Shown in pieces: positions 14,567-19,910 of a stretch of DNA of 19,910 nucleotides (the first letter of the stretch is position 1; the number at the start of each line of letters is the position of its first letter). Source of the DNA: an uncultured Campylobacter sp. (GTDB lineage Bacteria; Campylobacterota; Campylobacteria; Campylobacterales; Campylobacteraceae); contig NZ_CALIBB010000048.1 of the NCBI RefSeq assembly GCF_938045595.1, forward strand, positions 1 to 19,910. The letters are read 5' to 3'. The notes under the pieces are model-generated. The model was not told where the DNA came from and searched no databases. It worked only from the letters and a program-made list of their open reading frames with translations. A program made the translations under genes and the position numbers.

Positions 14567-15556
14567 GTGGTCTATTTCAAACACATATTTCTCGCGCTGT
14601 TTTGCGGGGCGCTGTTTTGCGGCGTAATTTACGGCGAAAATTCAAATAAAATTTCAAAGCAAAATTCTAAATCTGACTTCATCTGGGGCGTTACGATCGA
14701 CGACGGCTGGTACGAGGACGCGCAAGACGCCTCGGGCGCGAAGCTGCAGAGCATCGTGCGCGCCCTGCAAGCCCTACCCGCAAAACCCACTGTACGCGTC
14801 GTGATGTCAAAAGAAATTAGCCCGCGCGAGTACGAGCCCCTTTTTAGGCGACTTAGCGAGGTTTCGTACGTGATGGCCTGCCCTGTGGACTCCTACGAGA
14901 TGAGCTCGTACAAAAGCGTGAAAAGCTACGAAAAGAGGTTCGCGGACGCCTTCGCCGCGCTCGCGCCCTACGTCGCGATCTGGGAGATCGGCAACGAAAT
15001 AAACGGCGAGGGCTGGCTGGGGGATGATGCGAATTTTATTGCCGCTAAGATGATCGCAGCTTTCGAGCTCATCCACAAAAAAGGCGCCAAAACGGCGCTT
15101 ACGGCGTATTATACGCCGAGCGGAGCACAGAAGACACAGATGCGCGAGTGGCTGCGAAAATTCGTGCCGCAAGATATGAAAGATGGGCTGGATTATCTTT
15201 TCGTAAGCTACTACGAGGACGACAACGAGGGCTTTGCGCCTGATTGGAGCGAAATTTTTACCGATCTACAAAGCGCCTTTCCCGCTTCAAAGCTCGGCAT
15301 CGGCGAGTGCGGAAACACGGCGTCGGACGCTACGCAAGCGAGCAAAAAGGCGATGATGAGGCGGTATTATACGATGCCGCGCTACGTGAAAAACTACGTG
15401 GGCGGGTATTTTTGGTGGTATTTCGTGCAAGACTGCGTAAGCGGGGCGGGATCTGGCGCCTCAAACAGCAGAAATCGCAGCGCGCACGACAAAGCGGAGG
15501 CCGCGGACGAGCTGCTAAAAAGTCTTAGCGAAGCAATAGGCGAAGCGTACAGATAA
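14567..15556 (+). CDS. exported glycoside-hydrolase-like TIM-barrel protein (clan GH-A type)
   Basis: From GTG at 14567 the product is 329 aa. The start is chosen because AAGGAG lies six bases upstream and the protein then opens with a signal peptide (MVYFKHIFLALFCGALFCG, cut near VIYG/EN); starting at 14498 would bury it behind 23 charged residues. The mature part looks like a single TIM-barrel: FIWGVTIDDGWY, TVRVVMSKE, YVAIWEIGNEINGEGW (Glu144 in GNE, the usual acid/base), LDYLFVSYYED, KLGIGECGN (Glu247, a candidate nucleophile) and GGYFWWYF near the end. A GNE on one strand and a late Glu about 100 residues on is the clan GH-A pattern. Substrate cannot be told. Campylobacters rarely use sugars, so envelope or biofilm polysaccharide is as likely as nutrition. 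Confidence 0.65.
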   Translation: MVYFKHIFLALFCGALFCGVIYGENSNKISKQNSKSDFIWGVTIDDGWYEDAQDASGAKLQSIVRALQALPAKPTVRVVMSKEISPREYEPLFRRLSEVSYVMACPVDSYEMSSYKSVKSYEKRFADAFAALAPYVAIWEIGNEINGEGWLGDDANFIAAKMIAAFELIHKKGAKTALTAYYTPSGAQKTQMREWLRKFVPQDMKDGLDYLFVSYYEDDNEGFAPDWSEIFTDLQSAFPASKLGIGECGNTASDATQASKKAMMRRYYTMPRYVKNYVGGYFWWYFVQDCVSGAGSGASNSRNRSAHDKAEAADELLKSLSEAIGEAYR

Positions 15557-15577
15557 TGCGCGGAGGATTTCAAATTT

Positions 15578-15599
15578 AAAGCAAAATTTTATGCTTTTT
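15578..15599 (+). terminator. possible terminator after the glycosidase-like gene
   Basis: AAAGCA (15578-15583), an 8-nt loop and TGCTTT (15592-15597) form a 6-bp stem followed directly by TT, 22 nt after the stop codon. The T-run is short, so it is a moderate candidate. Confidence 0.45.
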
Positions 15600-15618
15600 A
15601 GGTGCAACGAGGTAAAAT

Positions 15619-16782
15619 TTGGACATGAAAACTTTTATAAAAATTTTAAAAATTACCGCCTTGGTCGTGAGCGTTGCATGCGTGCTTTTTGTGCTGTATA
15701 TATTTGTGATTTTAAATTTGCTTTTTTCATCCGATACGCCCGAGGGTTGCGATCCTAGTATGCCCACTAGCGCTTGCGATTATATCGATGAAAAATTTGA
15801 AAAAGAGCTGCAAAATTTGCCCCCGGTCGCCGCTCTGCCGCCATTAGACAAAAGACCCGTATTTTGGCTAGGCGAGAAAAAATTCGCAGGAGGTGCGAAG
15901 TTTGATTATCTATACATTAAGGACGATTTTGGGGTCTGGCTTAGGTATGGGGGCAGCGATAGCGACGACTTTTTGCTACAAAAAGATATGCCAGAGCGCT
16001 ACTATGGATACGACGAGATCGATCGTTCGCCGGATTTAGATTGAGTGAAAAGAGAGCTTGGATATTACAGATATGGTATCTACGATATTTCGCTTTTTGA
16101 AAACGAAGCCAAGATATTTTCTCAAACGGCGTATAAGGTCGTGAGGAAATTTATCGGCTTCTTTAATCTACACTCTATGAGGGGCACCTCTTTTGCGGCT
16201 CCACAAGGCACCGAGGAAAATTTAAATGCTATAAGTGAGCTTCAAACTCCGCTTGCGGATTTTCCGCAAAAGCAGAACTACTCTGCGCTTGGTTGGGCTG
16301 ATAAACCAGAAGCCAGAGGTTATGTCGGAGATGAAATAGCCAAAAAGCTCGCTCGCAATATCTTTGAGATTAAAGGCGAGGGATGGCGGCAGACCATACG
16401 TATAAACAGCAGCGCCAAGGATATCAAGGTTATCTGCGGAGATGAAATTTGCCTCGCGCTTGCCTTCGATGAAAGCGAATTTAATCGCTGCGATAACGAT
16501 ACGCCTCATACGGCAATTTATACGCTAAATTTAAAGCAAAAATTTAGCAATTTTCATATGCTTACTAGTAGTAATTTTAACTACGTCAAGCTCGGCGATA
16601 AGTATACTTTAGACGATGTGGAATCCTTTAAAATAGTTTTATCGAGATTCAGATATATCAAGGGGTATAACAAAGATCGCGAGATCACGGACTACGAGGT
16701 TATCTTGCGAAATAGCGAAGGCGAGCAGGTTAATGAAATCTGCAGAAACGAAATTAAGAGGGCTCGTAGCCGCTTGCGATAA
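15619..16782 (+). pseudogene. membrane-anchored hypothetical protein interrupted by an in-frame TGA
   Basis: I do not recognise this protein. One reading frame runs from TTG 15619 (GAGGT five bases upstream; ATG at 15625 is the alternative) to the stop at 16782, broken only by TGA at 16042-16044. The first part, 141 aa, has a membrane anchor at about 12-36 and then a soluble region with cysteines in PEGCDP and SACDY. The second part, 245 aa, opens right after the TGA with GTG, has no ribosome-binding site and no signal of its own, and starts mid-domain (VKRELGYYRYGIYDISLF). Composition looks the same on both sides. The simplest view is a single ~387-codon gene broken by a recent nonsense change. 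Two genes with translational restart, or selenocysteine at the TGA, are alternatives. Confidence 0.5.
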
Positions 16783-16951
16783 ATCTAAGATAGCACTGCA
16801 GGATTTGACACATAAGGTCGTGATTTCGGCGCGCTTTAATTTAGCTTTTAAAATTTACGCGAGAATTTTAAAATTCTAAGCTTCAAGCTTTAAAATTTGC
16901 CCGCGGAGCTTTTAAAATTTATCGCACGGCTTAGGTTTATTTTATCCGCGC

Positions 16952-17007
16952 CAAGACAGCGAAATTTTTAGGGCGTCGCGATAACTAGGCGCAAGACAGC
17001 GAAATTT
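16952..17007. repeat. 16-bp direct repeat, two copies 40 bp apart
   Basis: CAAGACAGCGAAATTT occurs at 16952-16967 and again, exactly, at 16992-17007. Flanking bases (GCGC before the first, GGCG before the second) are also alike. The intervening sequence is not repeated. Confidence 0.8.
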
Positions 17008-17114
17008 CACAAAGCTGCGGCGAACAAGATGTGCAGAGAATGCACGCAAATTTCAAATTTATCTGGATTTTGCCAGCCTGCCCGACGCCGAGCACAATTA
17101 TTTAGCTACAATCC

Positions 17115-17162
17115 CTCTCGCTCGCTTTACTTTTCGCTCGTCTTACGATTTACTCGTCTTAT
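17115..17162. repeat. three degenerate 16-nt tandem repeats
   Basis: Consecutive 16-nt units read CTCTCGCTCGCTTTAC, TTTTCGCTCGTCTTAC and GATTTACTCGTCTTAT. Units 1 and 2 differ at four positions and units 2 and 3 at five. The array is pyrimidine-rich on the plus strand and runs straight into TATAAT. Confidence 0.75.
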
Positions 17163-17285
17163 AATTCCTGTTTGATATTGCACTTTGCGAAACTACTTGC
17201 TGCCGCCCTTTCGCAAAACTGCACGGCATGTGGGATTGTGCCCATCGCTCGCAGATTTTGCAGCACATGCGCGCGATAAAATTCC
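17160..17285 (+). ncRNA. candidate structured RNA downstream of a TATAAT box
   Basis: TATAAT (17160-17165) is followed by two stem-loops. The first pairs TGCA-C-TTTGCGAAA (17179-17192) with TTTCGCAAA-AC-TGCA (17209-17223), 13 base pairs around a 16-nt loop. The second pairs GCATGTG (17226-17232) with CACATGC (17264-17270), enclosing smaller pairings. No open frame follows. It matches no RNA family I know; the minus strand could form the same structure in the 3' tail of crcB mRNA. Confidence 0.3.
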
Positions 17286-17368
17286 GTAGCGCAGGCACTT
17301 TCAATAAATTTTGATTTAAAAGCGCAAACATAGAGGCGATTTAAATTTAAAGCTCACGTGCTCCACGG

Positions 17369-17749
17369 CTAGCCTGCAAGCGCTCTGCCCGCGAGCAGCC
17401 CAGCGTAGCAAAAAAGCATACAGGCGCATACGCTTAAGACCGCGTTTAGCACACCGATAGCAAATTCTCGCGCCAGCAATAATTGCAGCGTATCGTAGCT
17501 GAACGTAGAAAATGTCGTAAAGCCGCCCAGCGCGCCTGCGACAAAAAATATCCGCACGCTCTGCGTTAAATTTAGTGCGAGCAAAAACCCTATCAGCAGG
17601 CTTCCCAGCGCATTCACGCAAAAAGTAGCGATCGGAAACGCACTCCAAAATCCGGCGCGATCCATTGCGCGCGCGATCGCTCCACTTAGGCCTACTCGCG
17701 CCATCGCACCTACACAGCCGCCTAGCCCTGCTAAAATCAAGTTCGTCAA
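17369..17749 (-). CDS. crcB: fluoride ion channel CrcB/Fluc
   Basis: Fluc channels are small dual-topology dimers in the inner membrane that let fluoride leave the cell. The 126-aa product has the family signatures GGCVGAMARVGLS (10-22), FCVNALGSLLIGF with the conserved Asn, and GALGGFTTFSTFSYD, which holds the Phe/Thr pore residues and the sodium-site turn, within four hydrophobic segments. The start is TTG at 17749, six bases after AAGGA; no in-frame ATG fits the conserved N-terminus. A single gene is present, so it would form a homodimer. A TAAAAT box on the minus strand (17825-17830) would give a leader of about 70 nt, but I do not see the conserved bases of the fluoride riboswitch. Confidence 0.93.
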   Translation of the reverse strand: MTNLILAGLGGCVGAMARVGLSGAIARAMDRAGFWSAFPIATFCVNALGSLLIGFLLALNLTQSVRIFFVAGALGGFTTFSTFSYDTLQLLLAREFAIGVLNAVLSVCACMLFCYAGLLAGRALAG

Positions 17750-17824
17750 TCCAAGTCCTTTTAAAATTTGTAAATTTTATTTCGCCATCTAGCCTCCATA
17801 GGACGAAAGATGTGCGACTTCGCT

Positions 17825-17830
17825 ATTTTA
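17825..17830 (-). promoter_or_regulatory. -10 box for crcB
   Basis: TAAAAT on the minus strand, about 75 nt before the TTG start of crcB, follows an A/T-rich run that includes TTTTAACTAA. It is a match of ordinary strength. Confidence 0.35.
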
Positions 17831-17852
17831 ACGCGATTAGTTAAAATTCCGT

Positions 17853-17904
17853 TTTTAAAATTTACTCGCGCTTTTTGAAATTTCGTTTTAAAATTTACTC
17901 GCGC
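17853..17904. repeat. 19-bp direct repeat, two copies 33 bp apart
   Basis: TTTTAAAATTTACTCGCGC occurs at 17853-17871 and again exactly at 17886-17904. It contains the AAATTT core that is over-represented across the window. Confidence 0.8.
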
Positions 17905-18089
17905 GATGAAACGCAACGTTTTACGTGGTGCCGCAAGATGGAGACCAAACGCGCGCAGTGCAAGAGGACGGCAAAGCAAAAAACTACGAGACGCAAAAGG
18001 GCGGCGTAGCAAAACAGCGCGAATGCTTAAACCGCGCTTGTAGCAAAACCGAGGCAAGGCAAAACTATAGCGCGGCAATCACTGCAGCG

Positions 18090-18821
18090 CTACTGTAGCA
18101 CCTTTTTTAGCGCCAGCGCAAATAGCACGACATAAAGGACGAGCAGCCATTTTTTCTGCGTTTCGCGCCTTGCGTGGTGAGCTTGAGAGGTGCCGAAATA
18201 CACGCCCAAAAGCCCGCCCACGGCTAGCAGCGCGCCGCGTTCGTAATCTACATGGCCGTTGTACGAAAGGCTCAAAAGCGCGCTAAATGAGCCGAAAACG
18301 ATGAAAAATAGCCCCATGCAGACCGCTCTTTTGATATCGACGCCCAAAAATCCGACCAAAATCGGCGTCAGAAATACCGCGCCGCCCACGCCCATGCTAA
18401 GCGCGATCGCGCCGATAGCAAAGCCGATAAAAAACAGCACCGCGCCGTGGGGATCGGCGTTGCCGCCGCTTGTTACGTTCGTGCTAAAGAGTTTGAGAAA
18501 TGAGATCGCAAGCGTCAGCAAAAGACCGATCTCAAGCACGATTTCTGGCGAGTATTTTACGATGAAGCCCGATATGCTCGCGCCGCACAGCCCTCCGAGC
18601 CCCACTGCGATGCCGCTATCTAGGCGAAGCTTGCCCGCGCGGTAGTTCAGATATGAGCCAAAAAGCGAGATGATGAACATTTGCATCACCGAGATGCCCG
18701 CGGCGGTCTTGACGTCGTAGCCTAGAGCCATCATCACGGGCATTACGACCGTGCCACCACCGATACCGAAAAAGCCCGATATGAAGCCCACGACAATGCC
18801 GATAAAGGGGAGTTCTAGCAT
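18090..18821 (-). CDS. TauE/SafE (TSUP) family membrane permease
   Basis: The 243-aa protein belongs to the sulfite exporter TauE/SafE family, which moves sulfur-containing or organic anions across the inner membrane. The first repeat carries IGIVVGFISGFFGIGGGTVVMPVM and the second IGFAIGAIALSMGVGGAVFLTPIL, the two inverted-repeat halves with G.GGG turns. A linker rich in Ser, Asn and Gly (about 115-125) separates them, and seven or eight hydrophobic segments are visible. ATG at 18821 has AAGGA seven bases upstream. The substrate cannot be inferred; no sulfur-metabolism gene adjoins it. It may be its own transcription unit. Confidence 0.88.
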   Translation of the reverse strand: MLELPFIGIVVGFISGFFGIGGGTVVMPVMMALGYDVKTAAGISVMQMFIISLFGSYLNYRAGKLRLDSGIAVGLGGLCGASISGFIVKYSPEIVLEIGLLLTLAISFLKLFSTNVTSGGNADPHGAVLFFIGFAIGAIALSMGVGGAVFLTPILVGFLGVDIKRAVCMGLFFIVFGSFSALLSLSYNGHVDYERGALLAVGGLLGVYFGTSQAHHARRETQKKWLLVLYVVLFALALKKVLQ

Positions 18822-18900
18822 TTTTGATCCTTAAAATTTGAAGCGAATTTTATAGCTTTAAAATTTAAAGCTTGTTAAATTTGCGGAATTTTGGATTTAG

Positions 18901-19022
18901 GGGCGGGAAATTTGCGGGATTTTGAGGCGGGGAAATTTTAATAGTGGGATTTCGGTTTGAAATTTTATGTGTGGGATTTGTGAAATTTGGAAAATTACGG
19001 GATTTTAAAGCTTGAAATTTTG
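18901..19022 (+). repeat. degenerate ~27-nt tandem repeat, G-rich on the plus strand
   Basis: GGGATTT begins at 18916, 18946, 18973 and 18999 (spacing 30, 27, 26), each followed by a GAAATTT-like word. From 18877 to 19020 I counted about 44 G against 7 C on the plus strand. Seven runs of three or four G occur, most separated by loops longer than 10 nt. Confidence 0.65.
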
Positions 19023-19067
19023 GCTCAAAATTTTATCGCAACGGAACGCAAGCCATAATTTCGGCTT

Positions 19068-19499
19068 AAAATTTTATACGGAGTTAGCCCGATCTGCATT
19101 TGTTTGTGTTGCGGCTTCGAAGTATAAATTTTTTAGATCATAATTCTGCGCCTATACCGCGGCGGTTTAGCATAAATTTGGATTAAAATTTTACGTTTAG
19201 ATCGCGGGCGCAGTATTTTTGCCGGATTAAATTTTCGACAGGGTTCTATCGCGGCGAAATTTTATACGGCGAAATTCCGCAAAGTAAAATTTTAGATAAA
19301 ATTTCTACAGCAGATTGCAAGTAAAATTCCTTTCGCATAAAGTTACGTTTCCATACACGATTGCACGCGCGACGCATCCTCCTTCGTGAAAATTCTTTTT
19401 GTGCGGAGGACGACAGCGAAATTTCCGCGCTTTGTATTCTAAAAATCGCCGCAAAATCGGTGCAAAATCAAGACAAGATCGCCGTAAAATTTTATACGG
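19068..19499 (+). repeat. AAATTTTATACGG word in three dispersed copies
   Basis: The exact 13-nt word occurs within 19068-19081, at 19257-19269 and within 19486-19499; the first and last share one more A in front. The middle copy sits inside an inverted repeat of GCGG..AATT and AATTCCGC. Confidence 0.75.
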
Positions 19500-19681
19500 A
19501 GCGAGCAGACGCAAAGAGTTTAAATTTTACTCTGAAAAATCTTGCGGTAAAATTTCGCCGCCAAAAGCTCGTCCAAAGCCGTTCAAAGCCCGCTAAAAAA
19601 GAGGTAAAAGACCAAAAAGCCGCCGCCGCAAAATCCTCACGCCAAAATTTTGCCCGCAAATTTCTCCCGGTAAAATCACTT

Positions 19682-19710
19682 TGGATATGAGGCGGGACTT
19701 GAACTCGCGG
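19682..19710 (-). other. possible tRNA 3'-end remnant
   Basis: Read on the minus strand this is CGCGAGTTCAAGTCCCGCC then TCATATCCA. It resembles a tRNA T-arm (GAGTTCAAGTCC, stem with one mismatch) and an acceptor strand ending in CCA. The complementary 5' acceptor (ATATGAG) and the other arms are not found in the 90 nt upstream, and the spacing to CCA is one base short, so it is not an intact tRNA. Such fragments can mark integration sites; it could also be chance. Confidence 0.3.
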
Positions 19711-19797
19711 CAAATTTTACGGGCTAAATTTTACGCAAAAATCCGCATTAGACCTGCAAAATTATAGTAAATTTCTCCAGACGGAATTTCTTTATGC

Positions 19798-19910
19798 TTA
19801 TGAAATTTCCAGCACGATCTCCTTTTTTAACCCGATCTGTTTGATCTCGAGCACAGAAGCGCCGCCCAAACGCAGCGCAAGCACCTCCGCCTCGCTGCAA
19901 GCGCCTGCTA
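19798..19910 (-). CDS. 3' end of an unrecognised gene, cut by the window edge
   Basis: The last 36 codons of a minus-strand gene are present, ending at TAA (19800-19798). The visible protein includes SEAEVLALRLGGASVLE and then IKQIGLKKEIVLEIS. This frame is regular and protein-like, while the other two on this strand either hit a stop or give Cys/Arg-rich sequence. I cannot assign a family from the fragment. Confidence 0.6.
   Translation of the reverse strand, partial: AGACSEAEVLALRLGGASVLEIKQIGLKKEIVLEIS

Larger units (their letters stand above)
16783..17368. other. 586-bp gene-free stretch
   Basis: No protein-like open frame is present. The stretch holds a 16-bp direct repeat (16952-16967 and 16992-17007), three 16-nt tandem units (17115-17162) ending in a perfect plus-strand TATAAT, and strong inverted repeats at 17179-17223 and 17226-17270. 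These are listed separately. Confidence 0.6.
17750..18089. other. 340-bp spacer between crcB and the TauE/SafE-family gene
   Basis: A 105-codon minus-strand open frame (17761-18078) spans most of this, but it is Arg- and Phe-rich, repeats ARVNFK because the DNA repeats, and looks like no protein. The stretch also holds the probable crcB promoter and a 19-bp direct repeat. Confidence 0.6.
18822..19797. other. 976-bp gene-free stretch rich in AAATTT words
   Basis: I see no convincing gene. Open frames here (for example plus 19361-19690) are Lys/Ala/Arg-rich, lack ribosome-binding sites and overlap one another. The stretch contains about 25 AAATTT words, a G-rich degenerate tandem repeat, three copies of a 13-nt word and a possible tRNA 3'-end remnant. 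A decayed gene or former insertion site is possible. Confidence 0.6.

Noticed and set aside
17750..17830. Fluoride riboswitch ahead of crcB
   Set aside because: The leader is long enough, but I do not see the conserved pseudoknot-forming bases of the fluoride motif.
17761..18078. 105-codon minus-strand ORF between crcB and the TauE/SafE-family gene
   Set aside because: Extreme Arg/Phe content, internal repetition that only mirrors a DNA direct repeat, and no similarity to a known protein.
19361..19690. 109-codon plus-strand ORF in the right-hand spacer
   Set aside because: TTG start with no ribosome-binding site, Lys/Ala/Arg-rich, and built largely from AAATTT-type words; overlaps other equally poor frames.
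16783..19797. CRISPR array among the repeats of the right-hand region
   Set aside because: The repeats are two to four copies of 13-30 nt with irregular spacing and variable sequence, and no cas gene is present.

Overview
This window looks like chromosome from an oral, largely anaerobic Campylobacter (C. gracilis / C. rectus / C. showae type). The clues are AAGGA ribosome-binding sites before compact genes, TATAAT-like -10 boxes in T-rich surroundings, an extreme excess of the word AAATTT, G+C that by eye is in the mid-40s percent, and a gene set of NspC, selenium enzymes, formate dehydrogenase cytochrome b and both aerobic and anaerobic ribonucleotide reductases. The species guess is inference.

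Region 1 (1-4878) serves formate oxidation. On the minus strand lie nspC (carboxynorspermidine decarboxylase), fdhC (formate dehydrogenase cytochrome b subunit) and yedF-selD. selD is itself a selenoprotein gene: an in-frame TGA at 1107-1109 splits it, so a plain ORF caller sees only the C-terminal 279 residues. Divergent moaD-moaE encode molybdopterin synthase. Selenium supply, molybdopterin and the membrane subunit are what a Sec/Mo formate dehydrogenase needs, but the catalytic subunits are not here.

Region 2 (4879-12734) is almost entirely minus strand: a lone McrB-like AAA+ ATPase with a degenerate Walker B motif, pcm (isoaspartyl methyltransferase), nrdB (aerobic class Ia RNR small subunit), and an anaerobic class III RNR operon. 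In that operon the 702-aa NrdD stops right after its zinc-binding cysteines and lacks the C-terminal glycyl-radical motif. A separate 54-aa gene with its own ribosome-binding site follows and carries that motif (RVMGYLRP); nrdG comes next. This two-polypeptide class III RNR is the most striking feature of the window.

Region 3 (12735-16782) is plus strand: an LpoB-like lipoprotein, ribosomal protein S21 (rpsU), a six-helix membrane protein, a secreted clan GH-A-like glycosidase, and a membrane-anchored protein whose frame is interrupted by one TGA.

Region 4 (16783-19910) is gene-poor: crcB/fluC (fluoride channel) and a TauE/SafE-family permease, both minus, separated by long spacers with short repeats, a possible structured RNA, a G-rich degenerate tandem repeat and a sequence resembling a tRNA 3' end. 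The 3' end of an unrecognised minus-strand gene enters at the right edge.
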